Assembly: GCF_000787395.1 (NCBI RefSeq)
Contig: NZ_JRAA01000003.1
Span: 1 to 64,000, forward strand
Length of the DNA stretch: 64,000 nucleotides
Direction of reading: 5' to 3'
From: Solemya velum gill symbiont
Lineage (GTDB): Bacteria > Pseudomonadota > Gammaproteobacteria > Chromatiales > Chromatiaceae
A model generated the notes under the pieces. It saw only the letters and a list, made by a program, of their open reading frames with translations, had not been told where the DNA came from and did no database searches. Both the position numbers and the translations under genes were made by a program. Numbering within the stretch: the stretch's first letter is position 1; every line of letters begins with the position of its first letter. Below are positions 8,443 through 17,426 of the stretch, piece by piece.

Positions 8443-9885
8443 TCAAATCAGACGTTTTCTGTCGCTTGAGGACGGAATCGCCATGGATTCGCGATATTTT
8501 GCGACTGTGCGGCGGGCTATCGCAATACCCTGGTCTTTTAGCTGAGCGGTAATCATGTTATCGCTCAACGGCTTGTCCGGCTTCTCTGCGCCGATCATTT
8601 TTTTGATCTTTGCGCGGATTGCCGTTGCTGAACACTCTCCACCCGCATCTGTGCCCACGTGGCTGGAGAAGAAATATTTGAGTTCAAAGATTCCTCTCGG
8701 TGTCAGCATGTATTTGCGTGTTGTAGCACGCGAAATTGTTGATTCGTGAATGCCCAGTTCCTCGGCCAGTTCGCGCATCACCATCGGACGCATCGATTCC
8801 GGGCCATGTTCGAGGAATTCAATCTGGCGCGTGACAATCTGCTCGGCTACCCGAAGCAAGGTGTCATGACGACTCTCCAGGCTTTTCAGCAGCCAGCGCG
8901 CTTCCTGCAGGTGGTTGCGCATGGTCTGGTTGTCCTGCCCCTTGGCTCCTCGCTGGATCATTGCCGCATACAACTGGTTAATTCTCAGGCGCGGTACGTG
9001 GTCGCTGTTGAGTCGTACCTGCCAGCGACCCTTGTCGCGGCTGACAATGATATCAGGTTCGATATACTCTGTGGTATTGGCACTAACGGCGCCACCAGGT
9101 CGCGGATTGAGGGAACGAACCAGTTCGAGTATCGCGGTAATTTCATCATCATCAGCATCCAGGTGCTGCCTGATCCTGTCGCGCTGCGGATTGCCCAGGT
9201 CATCGAAGTGCTTGTCGACCAGCTTGATCGCCTGTTGCAGGTGAGGCGTGGTCACCTCAAGCTGAAGGAGTTGCAGCAGCAGGCATTCACGCAGGTCCCT
9301 GGCGCCGACGCCAACCGGATCGAACTCATGGATCTGCAGCAATGCACCCTCCATGTCATCTTCCGTCACGCCCTCTCCAGAAAGTTGTTCCCGGAGTTCC
9401 TCAAGCGAAGTTCTAAGATAGCCGTCGTCGTTGATTGAATCGATGATGACGGTTGCTGCGAGCTGCTCTTCCGGTGTCAGGGTGGCGAGTGAAAGCTGTT
9501 GGCTGAGATGTTCGCGCAGGGAGATATCCTGGTTGGCACTGCTGATTTCGTAGAGCCGGTCCCGGTCTGCCTGTGACTGGTTGCCTGTCGTGCTGGGAAG
9601 TGATGCATTTTCGTAGATGCTGGACCAGTTAGTGTCGACCGGCAGTTCGTCAGGCAGGTTATCCTCGCTGGCACCGAGTTCGATTTCGCTTCGGTCACGG
9701 CTTTCACTTGCCTGTGTCTCTTCACTCCTCTCCTCATCAATCTCGAGCATCAGGTTGGAATCCAGCGCTTCCTGGACCTCTTCCTTCAACTCAAGCGAAG
9801 ACAGTTGCAACAGGCGAATTGCCTGCTGCAGCTGCGGCGTCATGGAGAGTTGTTGACCGTGACGTAGCTGAAGACCTGGTTTCAC
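8443..9885 (-). CDS. rpoN: RNA polymerase sigma-54 factor
   Basis: Sigma factor for activator-dependent promoters. Region I is the glutamine-rich LQLRHGQQLSMTPQLQQAIR stretch; region II is acidic; region III ends in the perfect RpoN box ARRTVAKYRE near the C terminus. The frame is open up to an ATG at 10032, adding 49 residues. Homologues begin at M-K-x-G-L-Q-L-R, which matches the GTG at 9885 (480 residues), so I prefer that start. Its Shine-Dalgarno (AGAAGG) is unusually close, and the longer start remains possible. Confidence 0.93.
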   Translation of the reverse strand: MKPGLQLRHGQQLSMTPQLQQAIRLLQLSSLELKEEVQEALDSNLMLEIDEERSEETQASESRDRSEIELGASEDNLPDELPVDTNWSSIYENASLPSTTGNQSQADRDRLYEISSANQDISLREHLSQQLSLATLTPEEQLAATVIIDSINDDGYLRTSLEELREQLSGEGVTEDDMEGALLQIHEFDPVGVGARDLRECLLLQLLQLEVTTPHLQQAIKLVDKHFDDLGNPQRDRIRQHLDADDDEITAILELVRSLNPRPGGAVSANTTEYIEPDIIVSRDKGRWQVRLNSDHVPRLRINQLYAAMIQRGAKGQDNQTMRNHLQEARWLLKSLESRHDTLLRVAEQIVTRQIEFLEHGPESMRPMVMRELAEELGIHESTISRATTRKYMLTPRGIFELKYFFSSHVGTDAGGECSATAIRAKIKKMIGAEKPDKPLSDNMITAQLKDQGIAIARRTVAKYRESMAIPSSSDRKRLI

Positions 9886-10044
9886 GACCTTCTGCCTGCC
9901 CGGAGTGTATAAATCAATTTGAACCCTTGTTTCATCTGAAACGCTTTCCTGTATTAATTCTAACGCATTCGGCGGATATGAGACAGGGAATGAAGGAATT
10001 TGTTGCGCTGCGACAATGGTGGCTAGATCCATGCAGGGGGCTGT

Positions 10045-10770
10045 TTACATGCGAAAGTCATGTCCCAGGTAGACTTCCCTGACCTGGTCATTATCAAGAA
10101 TCTTCTGTGGACTGCCTTCGGCAAGCACTTCTCCTTCGCTGACGATGTAGGCACGGTCGCATATGCCCAGGGTTTCACGCACATTGTGGTCAGTGATCAG
10201 TACACCGATGCCCTCGCTGGCAAGCTCCCTGATTATCTCCTGGATATCCTTGACCGAAATTGGGTCGATGCCTGCAAATGGCTCATCGAGGAGAATGAAG
10301 GTGGGCTCCATGGTCAGGCTGCGGGCAATCTCCAGGCGTCGTCTCTCACCGCCGGAGAGGCTCATTGCCTGGTGTTCGCGCAGGTGGCTGAGGTTGAACT
10401 GGCGCAGCAGGCTGTTGCAGATATCCTCGCGCTGAACCTTGCCCAGCTCGCGACGTGTTTCAAGGATCGCCAGCAAATTATCCTCGACACTCATGCGGCG
10501 AAAAACCGATGGTTCCTGAGACAGGTAACCGATACCACGACGTGCACGTTGGTGCATTGGCAATGTCGTAATGTCGTTTCCGTCAAGAATGACCTCTCCA
10601 TCATCAGCGGAGACAAGCCCGACGATCATGTAAAAACTGGTAGTTTTGCCGGCGCCATTGGGCCCCAGCAGGCCGACGACTTCACCCTGCTGGACGATGG
10701 TGGAGATGTTATCGACGATGGTGCGCTGACCATATTTCTTGGTCAGAGAGCGCGCCTCGAGTGAGATCAT
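10045..10770 (-). CDS. lptB: LPS export ABC transporter ATPase LptB
   Basis: Cytoplasmic ATPase of the LptB2FGC machine that extracts lipopolysaccharide from the inner membrane. At 241 residues it has the usual size. Walker A is GPNGAGKTT (about 38-46), the signature is LSGGERRR, and Walker B is [12 protein letters not shown]. The start overlaps the lptA stop by four bases (ATGA), so the two are translationally coupled. Confidence 0.97.
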   Translation of the reverse strand: MISLEARSLTKKYGQRTIVDNISTIVQQGEVVGLLGPNGAGKTTSFYMIVGLVSADDGEVILDGNDITTLPMHQRARRGIGYLSQEPSVFRRMSVEDNLLAILETRRELGKVQREDICNSLLRQFNLSHLREHQAMSLSGGERRRLEIARSLTMEPTFILLDEPFAGIDPISVKDIQEIIRELASEGIGVLITDHNVRETLGICDRAYIVSEGEVLAEGSPQKILDNDQVREVYLGHDFRM

Positions 10771-11264
10771 CTCTTCGCGTCTCCGGATTTGATCACGGTA
10801 CGAACGCGGCTGGATGTCGATTTCTTGTTACCGGCTGTTGCAATGCCGGTTTTCAGGTTGACGCTGATCGTGTCGCCGCTGATCGTGTTGCCGTTTTGCG
10901 TCACCCTGGCATTTTGCTGAAGGACCAGGGTTTCGAGATCAATATCGTATCTCCCCTGCCTGGCTTCACCCGAGATGCTTTTGCCATCAGCCGCTGCCTG
11001 CTTGAACCTGACAGGTGATCCAGTGACGCGGACGATATGACCGCCACCCTCTTTCTCTGTAATGGTCAGCTTGCTGGCATTGATTGTGATATCGGTGTGG
11101 TTGACTATGACATTGCCCAAGTAGACAAGCGTGCCATTTTCGCTGTTGTGTTCAATGGTATCGGATGATATTTCCACCTCGCCATCGCTTTGTTGTGCAA
11201 CGCTGTTGGTGGCAAGAAGGCTGATGCTTATTAGCATCAGAAGAGTGAGTAGCAGTTGTCTCAT
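10767..11264 (-). CDS. lptA: Periplasmic LPS transport protein LptA
   Basis: Periplasmic bridge protein that carries LPS from LptC to LptD. The 165-residue product starts with a signal peptide (hydrophobic [18 protein letters not shown], cleavage near VAQ-Q). The rest is the OstA-like beta-jellyroll with repeated paired beta strands, and the C terminus is basic. It is coupled to lptC by an ATGA overlap. Confidence 0.94.
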   Translation of the reverse strand: MRQLLLTLLMLISISLLATNSVAQQSDGEVEISSDTIEHNSENGTLVYLGNVIVNHTDITINASKLTITEKEGGGHIVRVTGSPVRFKQAAADGKSISGEARQGRYDIDLETLVLQQNARVTQNGNTISGDTISVNLKTGIATAGNKKSTSSRVRTVIKSGDAKR

Positions 11265-11827
11265 GGCGTGTAACGGCTCCTGGCGTTGGATAGCAAGCGA
11301 ATTCGCGTCGGGCCATCGAACCAGATGTCGATGCCTGTACCGCTGGTCACCTGCGAGTCGCTTTCGATGGTGGTGAAAGCGTCGCTGTGTGCGTACTTCT
11401 TCTCATAATCAATTGATACGTCCCGGCTGGTGATATGGGCTGCCGGATTGTCGTCAGATGCTTCTCTGTCGACGCGAACACTGCCATGCAGTATCGCCTG
11501 TTTGTTGTTATTCAGCAACGTTGCCCTGTCAGAAACGAGTAACAGGGGGCTGCCTTTATCCTGGTTGACGAGTAGTGATGCACCGACAACTTCAGAGGTT
11601 TCGTCTGTGTAATGTATTACCCGGTTTGCCTGTGTCAGGTAGCGTTGTATGCCGCCACTGTCGGTAACCCTGATCAGTGCATTGTGGAATTCAGCATCGG
11701 CATAGCGTTCTACTTCTGATATCGATGCTGACGAAGCGTTCAGCTTCTCCTCCAGATGCGAGACAAACAGTGCAATGCCTGCACCGGAAAAAATCACCGC
11801 AACGAGGACGGAGATGATTTTGTTCAT
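11261..11827 (-). CDS. lptC: LPS export protein LptC
   Basis: Bitopic inner-membrane protein that hands LPS from LptBFG to LptA. With the start MNKIISVLVAVIFSGAG it is 188 residues, with one N-terminal membrane helix and a periplasmic jellyroll domain. That start overlaps the kdsC stop by four bases. An upstream in-frame Met would lie within kdsC and is less likely. Confidence 0.92.
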   Translation of the reverse strand: MNKIISVLVAVIFSGAGIALFVSHLEEKLNASSASISEVERYADAEFHNALIRVTDSGGIQRYLTQANRVIHYTDETSEVVGASLLVNQDKGSPLLLVSDRATLLNNNKQAILHGSVRVDREASDDNPAAHITSRDVSIDYEKKYAHSDAFTTIESDSQVTSGTGIDIWFDGPTRIRLLSNARSRYTP

Positions 11828-12360
11828 TGAAGATAGCTTTCCAGGATCGCAGGCAGCAGGCCCTTGGCGTCGAGGATCATTTCGCACACGTCACGCGCAG
11901 CACCGTGTCCGCCACTCGAGGGCGTTTGCCAGTGGGCATGCTGTTTCACGTAGGGGTGCGCATCATGCACAGTAATGGCAAGGGCAACACGCTTCATCAC
12001 TGGCAAATCGATGACATCATCACCGACGTAGGCGATTTCGTTATCCTCGAAACCGGTCATATCCTTGATCTCCTCGTAAGCAGGTAGTTTTTCCCTGCGG
12101 CCCTGGAGAACATGGGGTATGCCAAGGTTATTCATGCGGTGAGTAACAACGTTTGACTCTCTGCCCGTGATGATGGCTGCCTCGATACCATTTTCGAGCA
12201 GCATGCGAATACCATGGCCGTCTTTGGAATTGAACGCCTTGTATTCTTGCCCATCGTCGCCAAAAAAGAGTGAACCGTCGGTGAGTACGCCGTCGACATC
12301 AAATATAACCAGTCTGATCTGGCGCGCTTTTTCAGTGAGATCCTGCATTTTGATAGCCAA
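11824..12360 (-). CDS. kdsC: 3-deoxy-D-manno-octulosonate-8-phosphate phosphatase
   Basis: HAD-family phosphatase that removes the phosphate from Kdo-8-P in lipid A core synthesis. The 178-residue protein carries the nucleophile motif FDVDGVLTDG (about 19-28) and the loop IAYVGDDVIDLPVM of the C1-type KdsC tetramer family. It is the first gene of the minus-strand block. The usual upstream neighbour kdsD (arabinose-5-phosphate isomerase) is absent here; a divergent DUF3301 gene takes its place. Confidence 0.95.
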   Translation of the reverse strand: MAIKMQDLTEKARQIRLVIFDVDGVLTDGSLFFGDDGQEYKAFNSKDGHGIRMLLENGIEAAIITGRESNVVTHRMNNLGIPHVLQGRREKLPAYEEIKDMTGFEDNEIAYVGDDVIDLPVMKRVALAITVHDAHPYVKQHAHWQTPSSGGHGAARDVCEMILDAKGLLPAILESYLQ

Positions 12361-12450
12361 TATCTAGTTAACTCGTCTGATTATCGCGTTTCTGTCAAAG
12401 GATTGCATCCATTCTCTTGTAGAATGTCTTCAACTGACAGGAGCGAATTC

Positions 12451-12759
12451 ATGGCGCAGGAACTCTTACTTATTCTATTGGTGTTTGCAATTGTCTGGCT
12501 GTGGCTGGATAGTGCGCGTGCACGCGAGATTGCGACCGAGTTGGCGAAAGTGCTGTGCCAGCGTAAGGGAGTGCAGTTTCTTGACGGTACAGTTGCGCTA
12601 CGGCGTCTGCGCCTGTGCGACATGGGAAGCGGCAAGCGCATCGGCAGGATATTCAACTTTGATTATGCGGATGAGACCGGGGAGCGCTACCAGGGAAATA
12701 TCCAGACCTGTGGCCGTGAGGTCACGGATGTCAGCCTGGGGATATATGTCCAGGAGTAA
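12451..12759 (+). CDS. DUF3301 small membrane-anchored protein
   Basis: A 102-residue protein beginning MAQELLLILLVFAIVWLWL, a single N-terminal membrane helix, followed by a soluble domain with conserved pieces (CQRKGVQFLDGTVAL, then RIFNFDY...GERYQG). This is the DUF3301 pattern; the function is unknown. The start is set by a good Shine-Dalgarno (CAGGAG) eight bases upstream; an earlier in-frame Met lacks one. It is convergent with sspB. Confidence 0.8.
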   Translation: MAQELLLILLVFAIVWLWLDSARAREIATELAKVLCQRKGVQFLDGTVALRRLRLCDMGSGKRIGRIFNFDYADETGERYQGNIQTCGREVTDVSLGIYVQE

Positions 12760-12768
12760 TCCTCCCGG

Positions 12769-13158
12769 CTATTTGACCACTTTCAGGGAGGGGCCGCCCG
12801 GGGGCTTCTTTGGTGATTCATCTTCTTCGGCTGTCTCAGGTTCCCCTGGAGCGGTGGGCTCGAACAGCATTCCCTGTCCATTCTCGTTGGCGTAGATGCC
12901 AAGCACCGCATCCGGTGAAAAGGAGATTGCGAAGGGTGTTCCGGAGAAGCGTGCGCTGAAGCTGATCAGTTCGTTGTCCAGCTGCAGATTCTGTACGGCA
13001 CCGGGGCTGATGTTGAGAATGATCTGACCATTCTGTACATGCTGTTCCGGAACCAGGGTGCCCGGGAATTCCGCATCAATCAACAGATGCGGAGTCAGGT
13101 CATTATCGACTATCCAGTCGAAGAAGGCCCGGATCAGGTAGGGTTTGCTCGGTGTCAC
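12769..13158 (-). CDS. sspB: ClpXP protease specificity-enhancing factor SspB
   Basis: Adaptor that delivers ssrA-tagged proteins to ClpXP. The 129-residue protein begins with the substrate-binding domain (KPYLIRAFFDWIVDNDLTPH) and keeps the LRVVK-type ClpX-binding tail as PSLKVVK. The linker between is acidic and proline-rich, as expected. It overlaps the end of sspA by four bases. Confidence 0.95.
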   Translation of the reverse strand: MTPSKPYLIRAFFDWIVDNDLTPHLLIDAEFPGTLVPEQHVQNGQIILNISPGAVQNLQLDNELISFSARFSGTPFAISFSPDAVLGIYANENGQGMLFEPTAPGEPETAEEDESPKKPPGGPSLKVVK

Positions 13159-13784
13159 ATGCGCATCTCTTTTTCTGCTTCTGTCAGGCTACGGGCAAAA
13201 CCGGGGCGTTCAAACAGTCGCTTGGCATAGCCGAGTACCTGTGCAGATCCCGTGCCCTTAAGCTCGATACCGAGAGTCGGTAATCTCCACAGCAGGGGTG
13301 CGATCGTAGCATCAACCAGGCTGTATTCTTCACTCATGAAATATGGCTTGGACGCCATGATAGGGCCTGAAGCGAGCAGGGTCTCGGTGAGTTCCTTGCG
13401 TGCCTTGGTGGCATTTTTTCCGCCGGCTTCTATCCCGTTGACCAGTGAGTACCAATCTTTCTCGACCCGGTGTAGGTAGAGGCGTGTGTTGGCACGGCTG
13501 ACAGGATCAATCGGCAACAGTGGCGGATGCGGATAACGCTCATCAAGGTATTCCATGATGATGCGTGAATCATAGAGAGCCAGGTCACGGTCAAGAAGGG
13601 TCGGCAGAGTACCGTAAGGATTCACCTCAACCACATCTTCGGGAAGATGCAGCGGATCGCTGTCGAGGATGTCTACGGTAATGTTCTTCTCAGCCAGAAC
13701 CACGCGTACGCGGTGGCTGTAGATATCTGCTGAATCGGAAAATAAGGTCATGACGGTACGTCTGTTCGTCACTGCTGCTGGCAT
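13155..13784 (-). CDS. sspA: Stringent starvation protein A
   Basis: A glutathione-S-transferase-fold protein that binds RNA polymerase and modulates transcription in stationary phase. It is 209 residues. The thioredoxin-like N domain starts MTLFSDSADIYSHRVRVVLAEK; its preceding VTNRR matches the usual N terminus, so the longer start is kept. The order petABC-sspA-sspB is conserved in Gammaproteobacteria. Confidence 0.94.
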   Translation of the reverse strand: MPAAVTNRRTVMTLFSDSADIYSHRVRVVLAEKNITVDILDSDPLHLPEDVVEVNPYGTLPTLLDRDLALYDSRIIMEYLDERYPHPPLLPIDPVSRANTRLYLHRVEKDWYSLVNGIEAGGKNATKARKELTETLLASGPIMASKPYFMSEEYSLVDATIAPLLWRLPTLGIELKGTGSAQVLGYAKRLFERPGFARSLTEAEKEMRM

Positions 13785-13841
13785 TCGGTATTCCTCTGGC
13801 TGGGCCGCCCCGTCACGGGCGTTGTACGAAATGTGCTAAAC

Positions 13842-13874
13842 AAAGAAGCCCAGTATAACAGACTGGGCTTCTTT
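13842..13874 (-). terminator. Rho-independent terminator after petC
   Basis: A perfect 13-bp stem (AAAGAAGCCCAGT and its complement) encloses a 7-base loop. On the minus strand it is followed by a T-rich stretch. It lies 24 bases after the petC stop and before sspA, so it ends the bc1 operon transcript and separates it from sspAB. Confidence 0.85.
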
Positions 13875-13897
13875 GCGGGTGAGGAGGAAAAAGACGA

Positions 13898-14638
13898 TTA
13901 GTGAACGTCTTTCCAGTACTCCTTTTTGAGCATGTAACTGAACACGAGCAACAGGGCCAGGAACAGTAATACCATGATGCCCGTCCTGTGGCTTTTTGCC
14001 TTGGTAGGCTCTGCCATGTAGGTCATGAAAGTGACCAGGTCACGGATCATTGCATCATATTCGACATCGGTCATGCTGCCTTCAGAGACTTTCTCAAAGC
14101 CTGCAAAGACTTTGTGAGTGCCACCGTGACCATCGTCTTCCTCGGTGTAGACGGCCTTTTGCATGCCCTGCTGTTCCCACAGCACGTGTGGCATGCCGAC
14201 ATTATCAAATACGGTGTTGTTGACACCGAATGGACGGCTTTCATCAACATAGAAAGCGCGCATGTAGTTGTAGATCCAGTCAGAACCACGCAGGCGTGCT
14301 TCTAGCGTCAGGTCAGGTGGCGGAGCACCAAACCAGTTGGCTGCATCACCTCGTGCCATGGCGACCTTTAACAGGTCACCTTTCTTGGCGCCTGCATGCA
14401 TCAGGTTTGATTTCAGCAGGTCTTCCGGAACACCAAACTCTTCCATGCGCTGCCAGCGCTCATATTGCATAGAGTGGCAGTTGAGGCAGTAACTGACAAA
14501 GTGGTTTGCGCCACGCTGTAGGGCGGCCTCGTTTCCAGTGTCAATGTTGGCAGGATCATTGGGATGAATTGCCCCGCCACCGGCAGCGAAAGCCGTCAGT
14601 GGTGCCAGCAGGGCCAGAGCAAGAATCAGCTTTTTCAT
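13898..14638 (-). CDS. petC: Ubiquinol-cytochrome c reductase cytochrome c1
   Basis: Haem c subunit of the bc1 complex; passes electrons from the Rieske protein to soluble cytochrome c. The 246-residue form starts MKKLILALALLAPLTAFAAG, a clear signal peptide. Haem attaches at C51-x-x-C54-H55 (CLNCH). A C-terminal membrane helix (GIMVLLFLALLLVFSYML) anchors it. The start overlaps the petB stop. Confidence 0.96.
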   Translation of the reverse strand: MKKLILALALLAPLTAFAAGGGAIHPNDPANIDTGNEAALQRGANHFVSYCLNCHSMQYERWQRMEEFGVPEDLLKSNLMHAGAKKGDLLKVAMARGDAANWFGAPPPDLTLEARLRGSDWIYNYMRAFYVDESRPFGVNNTVFDNVGMPHVLWEQQGMQKAVYTEEDDGHGGTHKVFAGFEKVSEGSMTDVEYDAMIRDLVTFMTYMAEPTKAKSHRTGIMVLLFLALLLVFSYMLKKEYWKDVH

Positions 14639-16038
14639 TTGGTTACCCTCTCTGGTACAGGCTTTGAGACTTCTGGCTTCAGCCAAGGTTTAATGCCAAA
14701 TACGGCGAAGTGAATGATAGCAATAACTGATACGACCACCTTGACGGTCGTTGAGCCGTCAGCACCGCCGGAGAACATCCACCAATAGTAGAGAGTAGCA
14801 ATCGTTGAGACAGCCATCATCATAAAATAGAGGCTTGTCATCGTGGTTTTGCTGCTTGTCTCACGAGTGTAGGTCGGCATCAGGAAGAAGAAGCCGAAAT
14901 AGATTAGCGTCAGAACCTGTGCCCACAGTGTGCGGTTAGCATCTGCCGCAACTACGCCGAGGTAACCAAGAACCATGAAGGTAACGACGAAAGCACCGAG
15001 GGCATACTTGAACAGTGGGCCCTTGTAGCGGTGCGATTTGGCATTACTCTGATCCAACCACGGTAGCAGGAAGAAGACCACGATTGCGAGGCCCATGGCG
15101 ATAACGCCCCACACCTGGGTTCCGGCGAAGCTGGGAACAGCACGCAGGATTGCATAGAAAGGTGTGAAGTACCATACGGGTGCAATATGCACAGGTGTCT
15201 TCAGCGGGTTTGCTGGTTCGAAGTTTGGTGCTTCGATGAAGTAGCCGCCAGCTTCAGGAGCGAAGAAGATCACACCGGCAAAGAACATCAGGAAGACGAC
15301 TACGCCAACGATATCCTTGACCGAGTAGTAAGGGTGGAATGGAATGCCGTCTTTGGGAATGCCGTTCTCGTCCTTGTTCTTCTTGATCTCTACACCATCA
15401 GGGTTGTTTGAGCCAACCTTGTGAAGTGCAACGATGTGCAGGAACACCAGTGCTGCAAGAATAAATGGCAGCAGGAAGTGCAGTGCAAAGAAGCGGTTCA
15501 GGGTTGCATCGGAGATGACATAGTCACCACGAATCCAGATTGACAGGTCTTCACCGATCACCGGGATTGCAGAGAACAGGTTGACGATAACCTGGGCGCC
15601 CCAGAAGGACATCTGGCCCCATGGCAGCAGGTAACCCATGAAGGCAGTCGCCATCATGACCACGTAGATAACTGCACCGAACAGCCAGACCATCTCGCGC
15701 GGATTCTTGTGCGAACCGTAGAGAACGCCGCGGAACATGTGCAGGTAGATAACGACAAAGAATGCCGATGCACCGGTCGAGTGCATATAACGAATCAGCC
15801 AGCCCCATTCGACATCACGCATGATGTATTCGACCGAGGCAAATGCAAGTTCGGCATCCGGCTTGTATAGCATTGCAAGCCAAACACCGGTCAGAATCTG
15901 GTTAACCAGTACCAGCAATGCAAGTGAGCCGAAGAAGTACCAGAAGTTGAAGTTCTTCGGTGCATAGTATTCAGCGAGATGCTCGTTCCACACTTTTGTC
16001 AGCGGGAAACGGTCATCGATCCAGTTCATCAGGCTCAT
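14635..16038 (-). CDS. petB: Ubiquinol-cytochrome c reductase cytochrome b
   Basis: The membrane core of the bc1 complex with two b haems. The 467-residue protein has eight predicted helices and a C-terminal extension with further helices. Haem ligands are visible as H86/H187 and H100/H201. The Qo-site motif, PEWY in mitochondria, is PVWY here (287-290), so the quinol-binding glutamate is absent. That substitution is known in some proteobacterial lineages. The start overlaps the petA stop. Confidence 0.96.
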   Translation of the reverse strand: MSLMNWIDDRFPLTKVWNEHLAEYYAPKNFNFWYFFGSLALLVLVNQILTGVWLAMLYKPDAELAFASVEYIMRDVEWGWLIRYMHSTGASAFFVVIYLHMFRGVLYGSHKNPREMVWLFGAVIYVVMMATAFMGYLLPWGQMSFWGAQVIVNLFSAIPVIGEDLSIWIRGDYVISDATLNRFFALHFLLPFILAALVFLHIVALHKVGSNNPDGVEIKKNKDENGIPKDGIPFHPYYSVKDIVGVVVFLMFFAGVIFFAPEAGGYFIEAPNFEPANPLKTPVHIAPVWYFTPFYAILRAVPSFAGTQVWGVIAMGLAIVVFFLLPWLDQSNAKSHRYKGPLFKYALGAFVVTFMVLGYLGVVAADANRTLWAQVLTLIYFGFFFLMPTYTRETSSKTTMTSLYFMMMAVSTIATLYYWWMFSGGADGSTTVKVVVSVIAIIHFAVFGIKPWLKPEVSKPVPERVTK

Positions 16039-16625
16039 GCTGCACCTCCGTCTTGACCAATGAGTAACAGGTTGTCCGAAATGAATTGGTAGGGCGGTAT
16101 GACCAGGTTGGTCGGTGCCGGTACACCCTTGTAGACGCGACCGGCGAGGTCAAAACGCGAACCATGGCAGGCGCAGTAGAAACCACCGAGCCAGTCAGGG
16201 CCAAGATCAGCTGGCGCAACTTCGGGTCTGAAAGTTGGTGAGCAGCCGAGATGTGTGCAGATACCGACAGCAATGAGGTACTCCGGTTTGCGTGAACGAT
16301 GTGCGTTCTTTGCATACTCGGGCTGCTGTGGCAGATCGGATGCTGGATCGGCAAGCTTGTCGTCCAGGGTTTTCATGTCCTCAAGGTTTTTCTCGGTACG
16401 GCGAACGACCCAGACAGGCTTGCCACGCCACTTGACCCTGATCAGTTGACCCGGCTCCATTTTACTTATGTCCGCTTCGACCGGTGCACCCGCGGCTTTC
16501 GCCCTGGTGCTCGGGTTCCACGACTTCAGAAATGGCACTGCAACACCCACTGCACCGACAGCGCCGATAACGGCGGTTGTTGCAGTGAGGAAGCGGCGCT
16601 TCTTGAGGTCAGCCCCTTCGCTCAT
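16035..16625 (-). CDS. petA: Rieske iron-sulfur subunit of the bc1 complex
   Basis: The [2Fe-2S] subunit that takes the first electron from quinol. The start MSEGADLKKRRFLTA gives 196 residues and a twin-arginine (KKRRFLT) membrane anchor, as expected for Tat export of a folded Rieske protein. Cluster ligands are C123 and H125 (CTHLGC) and C151 and H154 (CACHGS); C128-C153 form the disulfide. An upstream in-frame Met lies in sequence that does not fit the family. Confidence 0.95.
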   Translation of the reverse strand: MSEGADLKKRRFLTATTAVIGAVGAVGVAVPFLKSWNPSTRAKAAGAPVEADISKMEPGQLIRVKWRGKPVWVVRRTEKNLEDMKTLDDKLADPASDLPQQPEYAKNAHRSRKPEYLIAVGICTHLGCSPTFRPEVAPADLGPDWLGGFYCACHGSRFDLAGRVYKGVPAPTNLVIPPYQFISDNLLLIGQDGGAA

Positions 16626-17061
16626 AGTAGTATCTCCACGATTTTCACTAGGATATGTAATCTGGTCAGGCCGCCCAGTTCCCGTGGCAGCCGGTTTCAG
16701 GAGAGATGCGGCTATGCAAAATAAGAATATTCGCATCTACTCCAAGAATAATCCCGGAATTGTCCAACAGTCGGGGTCGTGGGTCAAGAAAGATGTCGGT
16801 AAAATTACCAAAAAAGTCAATAGACTTGCGATTTATCAACGGACTGCTACACAATTTGCCTCAGTGCAGTATGCAGAAGTGAGAATCATTCTTTTCTGCC
16901 CGGGTATTGGGTCTGGAAAATAGTCCGCTGTCAGGGCACTTTGAAAAAGCCTTTTTTATCTCTTGGTGATATAGGCCTGCATGCGATTGGATCATTCGTC
17001 GTTACCTCCTGTGCAAAACCGGAGTTCGAAAAAAAATATAACAACGTGGTTGGAGAAAAGC
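16626..17061. other. Divergent intergenic region between petABC and the DUF2173 triplet
   Basis: A 436-base gap that must hold the petABC promoter on the minus strand and a promoter for the DUF2173-like genes on the plus strand. I see no convincing gene. A short palindrome AGAAT-C-ATTCT lies near 16882-16892, and a TTGAAA hexamer lies near 16942, but no confident -10 partner. A GGAG at 17052-17055 is the ribosome-binding site of the first DUF2173-like gene. Confidence 0.5.
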
Positions 17062-17418
17062 GTGAGTGTACTGCTTGAACTGTCCGGCAAACCGGGCGTC
17101 ATCGCCGTTGGCGAGTATTCCTACCGGGGTGACCGGTTTTCCGTCAAGGGCGAACTTTCCGACGAGATGGCAAGAATGGCATCGATCATGTGTCGAACGA
17201 CAACCATGAGCGAGCACATGCAGGCCCGAATCCTGGATTCCTTTTGTCCTGATTGCGGTATTTTACCGCCACAGGGGTGGATTGTGCGTGGTCCGATGTT
17301 CACTGTTTGCAACATCGCCAATGTGTTCTGTTTTCTCGATAATAATACAGGGTCCCTAAACGAGATTGTCGCACAAATGCGAGAGCTCCTGGGCGACACT
17401 GACCCGAAGCTGATCTGA
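17062..17418 (+). CDS. DUF2173-like protein, copy 1 (cysteine-rich)
   Basis: A 118-residue protein if started at the GTG that follows a GGAG ribosome-binding site by six bases; the frame is open 27 codons further but without support. Its C-terminal half shares the signature PPxGWIVRG-x3-TVC-x2-AN-x2-C with copy 3. It has six cysteines, including FCPDCG in the middle. It resembles small DUF2173 proteins found in sulfur-oxidising bacteria; function unknown. The paralogue at 17427 follows after nine bases, so this is the first gene of a three-gene operon. The family name is from memory of the pattern, not from a search. Confidence 0.65.
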   Translation: MSVLLELSGKPGVIAVGEYSYRGDRFSVKGELSDEMARMASIMCRTTTMSEHMQARILDSFCPDCGILPPQGWIVRGPMFTVCNIANVFCFLDNNTGSLNEIVAQMRELLGDTDPKLI

Positions 17419-17426
17419 GGATAGTC

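Noticed and set aside
8746-9438. Long plus-strand ORF of 230 codons
   Set aside because: It lies entirely antisense within rpoN, and its protein shows no recognisable motif.
10060-10764. Long plus-strand ORF of 234 codons
   Set aside because: It mirrors lptB on the opposite strand; the lptB frame carries all ABC motifs.
16860-16900. Fur-box-like sequence upstream of petABC
   Set aside because: Only the AGAAT-C-ATTCT core is symmetric; it does not match the Fur consensus well enough.
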